Shown here piece after piece: positions 51,493-59,701 of a DNA stretch of 64,000 bases. The position numbers and the translations under genes were made by a program. Numbering within the stretch: position 1 is the first letter of the stretch; every line of letters begins with the position of its first letter. The stretch covers positions 62,001 to 126,000 of the forward strand of contig NZ_FNYL01000009.1 in the NCBI RefSeq assembly GCF_900109045.1, written 5' to 3'. Source of the stretch: Dyadobacter sp. SG02. GTDB lineage: Bacteria > Bacteroidota > Bacteroidia > Cytophagales > Spirosomataceae. Under the pieces are notes generated by a model. The model worked only from the letters and a program-made list of their open reading frames with translations. It did not search any database and was not told the origin of the DNA.

Positions 51493-52422
51493 ATGATTAT
51501 AAAAATGCTGCTGAGATTGATAGTGACAACTTCCATAATGCTATTCTTCTCAGCATTTACTTTCGCCCAAAAGGGACGTTCTTCAAATAAAGACGAACCT
51601 TCCCAACGGGTCAAACCCGCCCCAGAAAGCGTTTTCAAAATGTTCCGCGAAGCCGGGATGAAGCCCGCTGACCGCACGCTGACGTCGGCTGAAAAGGAAA
51701 AAGTGAGTAATGCATTTGCCTTGTTGCCATCGCTCCACCAGCGGATTTTGAAACAAAATTTGTTCAGCATCAGCTTTATGGACAATATGCCCAACACGGC
51801 ATTAACCTCGCCGGTTGATCCGGTCGGCGGGAATAAAATGTTCAACATTACTTTTCGCGCCAGCCTGCTCAATGAAAATGTTTCGGAATGGGCGACCTGG
51901 AAAGAGAATTCCTGCTTTACGCCCGCAGCTGATTCGAGTTACAAAGTGCGCGTGGAAGGCGGCAAGATGGATGCGATCATTTATGTGTTGCTCCACGAGG
52001 CCACGCACATTGTAGACGTGGTAACCGGGATTACCCCGCATCCCGAAGATGCAGATGCAGTGGTGGACCCAACAGCGTTCACAAAAGATATCTGGCGGCT
52101 GATGAACAAGCCTACCGAGCCTTACATTGATTCCCTGCTGGAACAAACCCGTTTCCGCAGCGGGAAGCCGGTTTCGATCAGCCTGGCGCCGGATGTTTAT
52201 GCGAAGCTTTCGAAAACGCCTTTTCCTTCCTTATATGCTACGGCTGCGTGGTCTGAGGATGCCGCAGAGCTGGTCGCGATCTATCACATGACCACCCGAT
52301 TAAAGCAGCCGTTTTATGTGGTGGTTACCAAAAATAATGTGGAAGTGACCCGCTTTGAACCCATGAAAAATCCCCTGGTCAAGGGGCGATTGGGTCAGTT
52401 AGCGGCTTTCTATAAGCCATAA
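51493..52422 (+). CDS. Putative secreted zinc metallopeptidase with HEATH motif
   Basis: 309 residues with a signal peptide (cleavage near FTFAQ). H168-E169-A-T-H172 in YVLLHEATHIVD is a classical HExxH zinc motif, and E259 in WSEDAAELVA is a candidate third ligand. I do not recognise the family; length and order suit a gluzincin-like enzyme. It begins 9 bases after the AbiEii stop but is unlikely to be part of the toxin system. Confidence 0.7.
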   Translation: MIIKMLLRLIVTTSIMLFFSAFTFAQKGRSSNKDEPSQRVKPAPESVFKMFREAGMKPADRTLTSAEKEKVSNAFALLPSLHQRILKQNLFSISFMDNMPNTALTSPVDPVGGNKMFNITFRASLLNENVSEWATWKENSCFTPAADSSYKVRVEGGKMDAIIYVLLHEATHIVDVVTGITPHPEDADAVVDPTAFTKDIWRLMNKPTEPYIDSLLEQTRFRSGKPVSISLAPDVYAKLSKTPFPSLYATAAWSEDAAELVAIYHMTTRLKQPFYVVVTKNNVEVTRFEPMKNPLVKGRLGQLAAFYKP

Positions 52423-52459
52423 TTTCATCTCCCGGGAAAAATGTACAAGGAGCTTGGAT

Positions 52460-52499
52460 TTTTGTCCATTCTTCTGCGCGGTTAAACCTGCCACCTTTG
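52460..52499 (+). promoter_or_regulatory. Promoter/activator element shared with the gene at 46761
   Basis: TTTTGTCC, 19 bases, then CCTGCCACCTTTG, 70 bases before the alpha/beta-hydrolase ATG. Same blocks and spacing as at 46664. The AraC regulator downstream (53558) is the nearest candidate binder. Confidence 0.5.
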
Positions 52500-52569
52500 T
52501 AATGTCGAAACGGAACGACAATCTACTAACGGTTAGCAGATTAACTCAAAATTCAAACTTACTACTCAG

Positions 52570-53475
52570 ATGAAAACCATTGCCTTGACTATCGCATTCC
52601 TTTTCACTTTTATCCAAAGCCAATCCCTTTTTGCACAAACACGCAAGCCCGCAGCATTGGGAAGAGAAGAATACATTGAAGTGGAGAAAAATGTAAAACT
52701 GCACGTGATCGACCTTGGCGAAGGCCAGCCAGTCGTACTCATCCACGGATGGCCGCTGAACAACGAGATGTATGAATATCAATACCAGTATCTGGTTGAA
52801 AAAGGGTTCAGGGTCATCGGCATTTCCCTCCGCGGTTTCGGAAAATCGGACAGACCTTATGGAAAATACGACTTCGATACTTTCTCCGACGACATTAAGG
52901 TGGTTTTGGAAAAACTGAAAATCGAGAATGCAACATTAGGCGGATTTTCAATGGGAAGCGCGGTGACATTGCACTTTATAACCAAATACAATGGGGCGCA
53001 TATCAAGAAGTTGGCCGTATTCGGTGCAACCGGCCCATCATGGAAACAACGCGAAGGCCATCCTTACGGCATTACCGAGCAAGGCGCTATCGACCTGATC
53101 AAACAGACCAAAACAAACCGCGAGCAATTGATAGCAGGATTTGGAAAAGCATTTGAAGGACAGGAAGACGGACTTTCACCGGAATCGATCAAATGGTTGG
53201 AAAGCATCAACCTGAATGCATCACCATACGCTACCACACAAGCAATCAGCGCATTGGGTGACCTGGATCTGCGCCCTGTGCTTGGAAAAATTAAAATGCC
53301 GGTTGCGATATTCCACGGCGTAAATGACAAATTGTGTGACTATGCCCAGGCTGAGCAGCTCAACAAAGCCATCAAAGGATCTTACATCGTGAAATTTGAA
53401 AAAGGCGGACACGGGTTGTTTTTGGAAGAAATGGATAAATTCAACTCCGAGCTTGAAAAGTTTGCAAGAAACTAA
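52570..53475 (+). CDS. Secreted alpha/beta hydrolase (non-haem chloroperoxidase-like)
   Basis: 301 residues with a signal peptide (ending SLFAQ). The fold and triad are clear: oxyanion HGWPLNNEMY, nucleophile S127 in GGFSMGSAV, acid D253 in HGVNDKLCD and H281 in GGHGLFLEE. RGFGKSDRPYGKYDFDTFSDDI is typical of the esterase/perhydrolase group. Substrate unknown. An AraC regulator lies downstream on the same strand, behind a terminator. Confidence 0.9.
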   Translation: MKTIALTIAFLFTFIQSQSLFAQTRKPAALGREEYIEVEKNVKLHVIDLGEGQPVVLIHGWPLNNEMYEYQYQYLVEKGFRVIGISLRGFGKSDRPYGKYDFDTFSDDIKVVLEKLKIENATLGGFSMGSAVTLHFITKYNGAHIKKLAVFGATGPSWKQREGHPYGITEQGAIDLIKQTKTNREQLIAGFGKAFEGQEDGLSPESIKWLESINLNASPYATTQAISALGDLDLRPVLGKIKMPVAIFHGVNDKLCDYAQAEQLNKAIKGSYIVKFEKGGHGLFLEEMDKFNSELEKFARN

Positions 53476-53488
53476 TTAACAGATGACG

Positions 53489-53521
53489 CCAGTGAAGCAA
53501 ATCATTGCTTCACTGGTTTTT
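53489..53521 (+). terminator. Intrinsic terminator after the alpha/beta hydrolase gene
   Basis: Perfect 12-bp stem (CCAGTGAAGCAA / TTGCTTCACTGG) with a 4-base loop and a following T5 tract, 13 bases after the stop codon. It separates the hydrolase from the AraC gene. Confidence 0.88.
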
Positions 53522-53557
53522 GTCTATTTTGAAACAAAAAAGAAAGCGTATATAGCC

Positions 53558-54397
53558 ATGAGTACTGTTTTCAATAACAATTTAAAGACGCTGGGACTAC
53601 TGCAAGTAAGCAAGGAGCAAACGGAGATCATCAACGGACCAGCCTATAAAGAATACATCAAGATCCTCTATCTGCCCGCTGGTTATAAGCTTAGGGTCGA
53701 TTTTGCGTGTTACGATACCCGGCAGCCTACATTGTTTTTTATCAGCCCAAACCAATATCTTGAACTGGAAGCAGCAGGCGAGGAAAGCGGCTATTTTATT
53801 TTCTACAACCGTGATTTTTACTGCATTCAGATTCACGATCAGGAAGTTGCGTGCGATGGTTTATTGTTCAACAACATCCGGAACATGCCCAAAGTGGAGC
53901 TCCTGGAAAACGAAATCGCTTTTCTCGGAGGCTTGTTTAAGGAAATGATCGAGGAATTTCAGTTGAATGACAGCTCGCTGGAAGAAATGATGCGGACTTA
54001 CCTTAAACAACTCCTCATCCGCGCAACGCGCTCCTGGAAACGGCAGCATTTGACCCATGATGTGACGGATCAGCAAAGTGATCTGGAATTTTTCCGCAAA
54101 TTCACCAGGCTTGTAGAGGAGCATTATAAATCCAAACACACCGTCGCAGATTACGCCGATTTTCTTTGCATGGCGCCCAAAACGATCACGCACAAGTTCA
54201 ACCGATTACGGTTACCACAGCCTAATGAGGTGATTAAAAACCGAATTATCCTGGAAGCGAAACGCCTGTTAGTCCATACTTCGCTAACAGCCAAAGAAAT
54301 TGCTTACGAACTCGGGTATAATGACCCGGCATATTTCAGCAGGCTGTTTCAGACGAAAACGGGGGAATCTCCTTCGGGTTTTCGGGCAAACTTTTAG
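53558..54397 (+). CDS. AraC family transcriptional regulator
   Basis: 279 residues from the ATG at 53558 (MSTVFNNNLKTLGL); an upstream start at 53483 lies before the terminator hairpin and is rejected. Cupin-like N-terminal region (YLPAGYKLRVDFACYDTRQPTLFFISPNQYL in parts), then the two helix-turn-helices KHTVADYADFLCMAPKTITHKFNRLRL and LTAKEIAYELGYNDPAYFSRLFQTKTGESP. Candidate activator of the alpha/beta hydrolase gene directly upstream. Confidence 0.92.
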   Translation: MSTVFNNNLKTLGLLQVSKEQTEIINGPAYKEYIKILYLPAGYKLRVDFACYDTRQPTLFFISPNQYLELEAAGEESGYFIFYNRDFYCIQIHDQEVACDGLLFNNIRNMPKVELLENEIAFLGGLFKEMIEEFQLNDSSLEEMMRTYLKQLLIRATRSWKRQHLTHDVTDQQSDLEFFRKFTRLVEEHYKSKHTVADYADFLCMAPKTITHKFNRLRLPQPNEVIKNRIILEAKRLLVHTSLTAKEIAYELGYNDPAYFSRLFQTKTGESPSGFRANF

Positions 54398-54499
54398 GCT
54401 TGAAACTGCTTTGAATCGGTGTACTATTTGCGAGTCACGTATGTGGCCCTTTTCGGTAACCTGCATTGCGTACACCAGTTGGGTCAGTTTTGCTCCATA

Positions 54500-56905
54500 T
54501 CACTCACTTCGCAAAGATTTTACCGGATTCGTCACCGCCGCTTTCACACTTTGGAAACTCACGGTGATTAATGCGATGATGAGCGTTGCCAGCAATGCCA
54601 GCAGAAAAATGCCGGGACTGAGGGAAATGCGGTATTCGAAGTTGCTCAGCCAGCCCTTCATCACCCACCAGGCCACCGGCGCGGAGAGGAGAAATGCAAT
54701 GCCGACGAGTTGCAGCAACTCCCGGTTGAATAGCCAGAGGATACTGCCCACGCTCGCACCCAGCACTTTACGCACACCCACCTCCTTGGTGCGCTGCACA
54801 ACCATGAACAGGATGAGCCCGTACAGACCCATACAGCCAATAAGCAGCGCAATGCCGGTGAAAAAGTTGATCAACCGGCCCATTGTTCGCTCCTGCTCGT
54901 AATTCTCCCGGATCTGGTCGTCCACAAACTTCGGCTCGAAAAAACTATCGGCATACACCAGGTTGTAAGCCTTTTCCAACTGTTTCAATGCGCGGCCGTA
55001 ATCGGCAGACCGGAGCTGAATGTTGGCGGAATAGTAGCCGGTGGCTACGGTAGTCAGGAACATCGGGTTAATGCGCTGGCGGAGGTCCGACTGGTTGTAA
55101 TCTTTTAATACGCCTACAATTTCGAGCGGCGCAAAACCCGCCTTATGCAAGTGTTTACCCACCACTTCGACAGGTCGGGTGAAACCCAGGCGCTTCATAA
55201 GCGTTTCGTTAATGAGCGCTTCGCGGGCGGTGTCGGACGGTTGCAGGTTACGTCCCGCCATCAATTTCAAACCATATAAACCCACATAATCGGCATCGAT
55301 CCAGGCCTGCTGGGGGTTATAGGGCTCTTCTTCCGGGCGGTTGTCAAAGCGTATGTTCGTCTGGCTCGTCCAGCCCGATTGGGGAGGACCGCCCATCGAA
55401 TAGCTCACATTGGCTACTTCGGGAAGTGCATTGGTGAGGTTACGGAAAGCCCGCATTTTTCCGACGTCCTGCGAAGGCACGTTGGGCAAGCTTACGGTTA
55501 GAATGGCATCTTTCCGGAAGCCGAGATCCTTAGTCTGTACATAATGCAGCTGGTTGGCAACCACAATGAGCCCGATGATGAGCATTTGTGAAATGGCGAA
55601 CTGCATGACCACCAGCCCGTGCCTTAGCGAAAACTTGCCTGCTTGCTGCGTGGTAAGCCGCCCGGCCAGAGCTACCACCGGACGAAAACCCGCCATCACT
55701 AATGCCGGGTACAAGCCCGCCAGCAAAATAACCGCCAGCACCAGCAAAACCAGCCCGCCTGCGACCTCCGGTGAGAAATAGAATGTAAACCGGAACGGAC
55801 CGTGCAGATAAGTTTGCGCCAATATCTGACCATAATTGAAAATTAATATCCCAAGCCCCAGCGCCGCCAGGACAATCAGGGTCGTTTCACCGATGAACTG
55901 CCAGAAAAGCTGCGTTTTGGTGCTGCCCAACACTTTGCGCACGCCTACTTCCCGTGCCCGGTTAAGCGCCTGTGCGGTGGCCAGGTTTACAAAGTTGATG
56001 CTTGCCGTACCGATCAAAAGTATGCCGATCAGTGCCAGCGACCATAGCAACCCGCGGCTCACGCCCCCGTATTCGGGCGACAAGTGCATGCCACTGAACA
56101 GCATCGCCGGATATGACGTTTCTTTCGCTTTCGCAGGATTGTATTTTTTGACAAATGATGGCAACCCCCGGTTCCAGTCCGTGAGGGTGAACCGGTCGTT
56201 GAAAAGGGCGAAACAATGGGTACTGCCATTGGTATTGTCGAAAGGCTGATCTTCGGGGCGGCCATTGAGCTGTTCCTTCACCAATGGCCAGGAAGCCATC
56301 ACCGAATAAGCCAGGTCGGTGTCGTCGCGGTAGTCGGCAAACACGCCCACCACGCGCGCGGGAATTCGCGCGTCCAGACGCACGAGCCGGCCTATGGCAT
56401 GGGCTGTGGAGCCGAAGCATTTGCGGGCCATTTCGGCACTCATCACCACGGTGCCTGGCTGGCTCAGTTCGTCGGGGCCGCCGGCTATCCAGGTGTAGTC
56501 GAAAATATTGAAAAAGGCCGGCTCCACGAACGCGCCGTGGTGTGTTTTGTCCTTGATTTTCTTGTCAGCCTGGTTGACAACCGGCACCGCCACCATCGGC
56601 GAATACCATTCTTCCAGCATCGCCACACGCTCGATGTCGGGATATTCGTTCCGGATAGCCTGACCCAGTGGATAAGGAATGCCCTGGATGTTGAATGCGC
56701 CCGACGACGATGTGAAGCGGGAAGTGATCTGATATATCCGGTCGTAATTGCGGTGATGCTGGTCGATCTGGTAGTGAAAACGGACCAGCGCGAAGATCAA
56801 TAATGCGCAACCCAGGCCCAGCGCAAGTCCGCTGATGTTGATGACCGCGTAAGCCCGATTCTTCCGCAAATTACGCCATGCGATTTTGAAATAATTATAG
56901 AGCAT
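54500..56905 (-). CDS. FtsX-like ABC transporter permease (MacB type)
   Basis: 801 residues with the arrangement of Bacteroidota FtsX permeases: N-terminal YFKIAWRNLRKNRAYAVINI and helix 1, a large periplasmic MacB_PCD domain, three helices near residues 285-410, a second periplasmic domain and three final helices, ending TNPVKSLRSE. RAREVGVRKVLGS and KEVGVRKVLGA are the two family signatures. No ATPase gene is adjacent. Such permeases probably work in envelope stress or efflux. Upstream DNA has three half-sites spaced 10 bases apart. Confidence 0.92.
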   Translation of the reverse strand: MLYNYFKIAWRNLRKNRAYAVINISGLALGLGCALLIFALVRFHYQIDQHHRNYDRIYQITSRFTSSSGAFNIQGIPYPLGQAIRNEYPDIERVAMLEEWYSPMVAVPVVNQADKKIKDKTHHGAFVEPAFFNIFDYTWIAGGPDELSQPGTVVMSAEMARKCFGSTAHAIGRLVRLDARIPARVVGVFADYRDDTDLAYSVMASWPLVKEQLNGRPEDQPFDNTNGSTHCFALFNDRFTLTDWNRGLPSFVKKYNPAKAKETSYPAMLFSGMHLSPEYGGVSRGLLWSLALIGILLIGTASINFVNLATAQALNRAREVGVRKVLGSTKTQLFWQFIGETTLIVLAALGLGILIFNYGQILAQTYLHGPFRFTFYFSPEVAGGLVLLVLAVILLAGLYPALVMAGFRPVVALAGRLTTQQAGKFSLRHGLVVMQFAISQMLIIGLIVVANQLHYVQTKDLGFRKDAILTVSLPNVPSQDVGKMRAFRNLTNALPEVANVSYSMGGPPQSGWTSQTNIRFDNRPEEEPYNPQQAWIDADYVGLYGLKLMAGRNLQPSDTAREALINETLMKRLGFTRPVEVVGKHLHKAGFAPLEIVGVLKDYNQSDLRQRINPMFLTTVATGYYSANIQLRSADYGRALKQLEKAYNLVYADSFFEPKFVDDQIRENYEQERTMGRLINFFTGIALLIGCMGLYGLILFMVVQRTKEVGVRKVLGASVGSILWLFNRELLQLVGIAFLLSAPVAWWVMKGWLSNFEYRISLSPGIFLLALLATLIIALITVSFQSVKAAVTNPVKSLRSE

Positions 56906-57279
56906 AATGGGTAGTTAGGATGTTGGGACGGGTCGGTAATGTCCGCCGGACTACGTCAGTCCAATTTCCGTACCAAGAAGGCAAAACCGCTTTTCGATCA
57001 TTTGTAACCCCCTTTCACAGAATAAAAATGTGCGGTTTTGGACATATTTGTCCGGTAATGGACTTTATTCACGGATAGTACATTTGCAACCATCAACCTC
57101 GCTTCACTATTCATGACATGGTACGGGCGTTTTTCAAGGAAAAACTTTTTAATAGATAGTCATAGGTTTCAAGCTATTATAGTTTAATTGACATTTAGAA
57201 AAATAACCTGCAATACATGATGGATTCGCCTCTGCTAGGGTTTTGAACGGCTTTCCGTATATTCGAAAAAGATTATTTT
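56906..57279. other. Intergenic region between divergent permease and membrane protein
   Basis: 374 bases between divergent starts. It contains the GGAC/GTCC half-site array at 57040 and is otherwise AT-rich with no gene seen. Confidence 0.5.
57040..57063. promoter_or_regulatory. Three GGAC/GTCC half-sites at exact 10-bp spacing
   Basis: GGAC at 57040, GTCC at 57050 and GGAC at 57060. The first two form an inverted repeat (GGACA, 4 bases, TGTCC). All lie on one face of the helix, 135-158 bases upstream of the permease start. Suggests a regulator binding site. Confidence 0.4.
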
Positions 57280-57609
57280 ATGATTAAAGAATGGGGTTGG
57301 CGCACAGCCGCCGTTTTAGCATTCATTTACCTCGTCGAAATACTAACGATGCCTTTGGTTGAAAGTCCAGGCGACGACGGGATTTTGGAGTATCTCTTCA
57401 ATTTAATTCCGGCCATCTTTGCGGTCTGGTTGATTTCAGTACCCGCATTAGTGCTTGCTCATTTGATATCCATTTGGCGATTCTCGGAACAATCATATCG
57501 TCAAAGAGTTTTGGTCGCCTGGCCTGTATGCACTTCCGGCATGTTGCTTTTACTGGTGCTCTTTACGGCAATAGCTCTCATTCAGGATCTCACTTTACCG
57601 GTATTTTAG
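57280..57609 (+). CDS. Small membrane protein of unknown function
   Basis: 109 residues with three predicted membrane helices (AVLAFIYLVEILTMPLV, FNLIPAIFAVWLISVPALVLAHLI and ASGMLLLLVLFTAIALIQDL-like). ATG start, sensible composition, no recognised domain and no clear partners. Convergent with the truncated AraC fragment 31 bases away. Confidence 0.6.
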   Translation: MIKEWGWRTAAVLAFIYLVEILTMPLVESPGDDGILEYLFNLIPAIFAVWLISVPALVLAHLISIWRFSEQSYRQRVLVAWPVCTSGMLLLLVLFTAIALIQDLTLPVF

Positions 57610-57640
57610 GTATGCGTTTTGGGAAAGCATAAGCTTGCAC

Positions 57641-57910
57641 TTAATTACTAAATCCCCGCCGATATTCCAGTGGGGAAATCTCGGTTTTGCTTTTAAAAAG
57701 TTTATTAAAAGACTGCGGGTAGTCAAACCCCAGCTGATAGGCTATTTCTGCGACAGACAGGTTGCTGGTGCTCAAAATGTCTTTCGCTTTTTCGATCAAC
57801 TTTGCGTGAATGTGCTGCTGCATGGGTTTGGGCAGTCCGAGCGTCCTCAATAGTTCGGAAATGCTTTGAAAAACCTGCGGGTGATGTTCCTTTTTCACTA
57901 GATGCGAAGC
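57641..57910 (-). pseudogene. Truncated AraC regulator, C-terminal part
   Basis: The minus strand encodes QQHIHAKLIEKAKDILSTSN then LSVAEIAYQLGFDYPQSFNK and SPLEYRRGF, the last 70 residues of an AraC protein, including the second helix-turn-helix but only the end of the first. The open frame extends upstream to 57922 but that part does not match. It is joined directly to the broken SDR gene upstream. It cannot bind DNA as a normal AraC protein does. Confidence 0.8.
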
Positions 57911-58245
57911 ATTCTCTCCCACTCATTCACCTGCAATTCTTCCAGTTTGGAAAGTAGCATCACACCCGCATTGTTGACCATTACGTCTATCCTTCCAAAA
58001 GCATCCAAAGTATGCCGGATCAATGCGTCGACTGAATCTTTCTTCGTCACATCGGTAGTGAACGCCGTTGCCTTTCCCTGAATTGAACGGATTTGCGAAA
58101 TAACTTCGTCAAGCCTTTACATCCTGCGCGCACCCAATGCCACGAACGCTCCGTGCTTTGCCAGATGAAGAGCGACAGACTTGCCGATACCGCTGCTGGC
58201 GCCTGTGATGACAACGACTTTTCCAGCCAAATTTTCATTTTCCAT
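57898..58245 (-). pseudogene. Broken SDR gene with in-frame stop and lost C-terminus
   Basis: From the ATG at 58245 the frame reads an SDR N-terminus ([20 protein letters not shown], then GARRM) followed by a TAA at 58117-58119. In the same frame after it the SDR continues (TDVTKKDSVDALIRHTLDAF, GRIDVMVNNAG, VNEWERM) to the next stop at 57898. The catalytic YxxxK half is missing because the sequence switches to an AraC fragment. A GGAGG-type ribosome site precedes the ATG. Confidence 0.85.
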
Positions 58246-58331
58246 TGTTACCTCCATTATTTGTTTCAATGCATTACCTAATGCTGATACAAAAGTGGGG
58301 TGTGGAAGTCAGCGCATTGTTTCCGTTTTGG

Positions 58332-58520
58332 TCAATGTTGTATCCAAAAAGTGGGTACCAGCTTACTACGCCGGGATTCGCCCAGCCCTGCCTTTACTTT
58401 TTCAAGATTAGCAGCATTTCGGCTGATCAGGCTGATCGTAAAACCTTCTGCCGCAAACCGCTCGGCAACGGCCCGCCTCAATCCGGTGCCTGCGCCGATG
58501 ATCAATAGTGACTTGTTCAT
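58332..58520 (-). pseudogene. Truncated SDR gene, N-terminal part only
   Basis: ATG 58520 opens MNKSLLIIGAGTGL then AVAERFAAEGFTISLISRNA and ANLEKVKAGL, an SDR Rossmann start of about 50 residues; then homology ends and the frame runs on about 12 codons to a stop. Its promoter region still carries the operator-like element also found before the intact SDR at 60571. Confidence 0.75.
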
Positions 58521-58588
58521 TGTGTCTCTCTGTTTGTTTTGATAAATCAAAGTTCGCCAGAGAGGCGGGCGGGAGTTTTACGAATTGT

Positions 58589-58615
58589 AAAGCAGGTATT
58601 ATGAAATTCAAAGAT
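58589..58615 (-). promoter_or_regulatory. Operator-like element A, upstream of the truncated SDR
   Basis: 27 bases, read on the plus strand as AAAGCAGGTATTATG then AAATTCAAAGAT. It differs from element B at 60646 in only two bases. The following -7-like box (CAAAGTTCG on plus, 58548-58556) is at the same distance (32 bases between) as in element B. Likely site for an AraC protein, probably the one encoded at 58620. Confidence 0.65.
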
Positions 58616-58619
58616 GCGA

Positions 58620-59534
58620 TCAGAAACTCCTCCTAAACTCCGCAGGGGTGTACCCGGTATTTTTCTTGAAAAACAGATTGAAGCTGGGTTGCTCGGCGAA
58701 ACCTATGCTATGGCTGATGTCCTGCAAACTCCAATCCGTTTGCACGAGCAATGCTTTGGCTTCGTCCAGGATGCGGTTGCGGATGTGCGTGCTCGCATTC
58801 TGGCCGGTGTGTTTTTTTAAAAGCTGGTTCAGGTAGTTGGGATGCAGTTGCAGGCTGCTGGCAAATTCCTTGGCGGTTTTAATGCGGATAGGCGAACTAT
58901 AATTAATGCCGGCCGTCTCTTTTTCCAGCAAATTGAAGAAATGGTGGATATGGGTAAAATCCTCCGTCACCTCGTCGGGCTTGGGATAGCGGGCCACCTT
59001 CATGCTTTCGACCATGAGCAGCTGCAAAAACGCCTGCATAGCGTCCTCGCCGAATGCACTTCTACCGATTTCCTCTTCCTGCATTTTCTCGAAATACTGG
59101 CTGATCCGCGGCACCTCGTCATCGGTAAGGCGGATCACGCTTTTCGACTTTTCAGAGAATAATGCAAATTTATCGATCACCGCTTTCAGCTGTAAATGCT
59201 GGTTGATAAACGACTTTTTAAACAACACATAATACCCGCCGGACTCGTCAGACAAGTTTTTCCACGAAATAATGTCGTTGGGATGGATAAACAACAACGT
59301 AGGTTCCTCGATGTAATAGGTATTGAGGCCCATCGTAAAAACGCCCGTGCCTTTGGTAATGAGCAGGATTTTGTAAAACTCCCGGCGGTTTGGCGACAGA
59401 TAGTTCCTGCATTCGTGCTGCTCCCGGTTGAAAACCCGGATCGTCCAGTCTTCGTAATACTCGCGGAAAACGGGGATCATATCGGGCAAATCGCGCAGGG
59501 TATCTATCACTTTGCTATCCAGGGTCGTCTTCAT
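58620..59534 (-). CDS. AraC family transcriptional regulator
   Basis: 304 residues. Cupin-like N-terminal part (TKGTGVFTMGLNTYYIEEPTLLFIHPNDIISW in parts), then IKTAKEFASSLQLHPNYLNQLLKKHTGQNA and SLQDISHSIGFAEQPSFNLFFKKNTGYTPAEFRRSF. A -7 box TAAATTTG lies just before the ATG. It ends 4 bases beyond the operator-like element A, so it sits between the two SDR genes that carry elements A and B and is the natural regulator of both. Confidence 0.92.
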   Translation of the reverse strand: MKTTLDSKVIDTLRDLPDMIPVFREYYEDWTIRVFNREQHECRNYLSPNRREFYKILLITKGTGVFTMGLNTYYIEEPTLLFIHPNDIISWKNLSDESGGYYVLFKKSFINQHLQLKAVIDKFALFSEKSKSVIRLTDDEVPRISQYFEKMQEEEIGRSAFGEDAMQAFLQLLMVESMKVARYPKPDEVTEDFTHIHHFFNLLEKETAGINYSSPIRIKTAKEFASSLQLHPNYLNQLLKKHTGQNASTHIRNRILDEAKALLVQTDWSLQDISHSIGFAEQPSFNLFFKKNTGYTPAEFRRSF

Positions 59535-59579
59535 CGTAGCCGGCTGTAAGAGGTTGATACAAATTTATTCAAAATACGC

Positions 59580-59613
59580 GCAAAAGCACCTGACGGTTGC
59601 CAGGTGCTTTTGC
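59580..59613 (-). terminator. Hairpin terminator after the SDR at 59702
   Basis: Perfect 13-bp stem GCAAAAGCACCTG / CAGGTGCTTTTGC with an 8-base loop; on the minus strand it is followed by a T-rich stretch (GCGTATTTTG). It separates the SDR from the AraC gene. Confidence 0.8.
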
Positions 59614-59701
59614 TTATGGTTTAAAATCACAACTTAATGTAGTGTCCTCCCAGGCCGATAGTCGGCGGCGAGTTCGGCGAGTTTCTCGCGGGAATCGGCT
59701 G

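Noticed and set aside
54300-54902. 200-codon plus-strand frame overlapping the ends of the AraC and FtsX genes
   Set aside because: It runs across two genes of opposite direction in another frame and has no family features.
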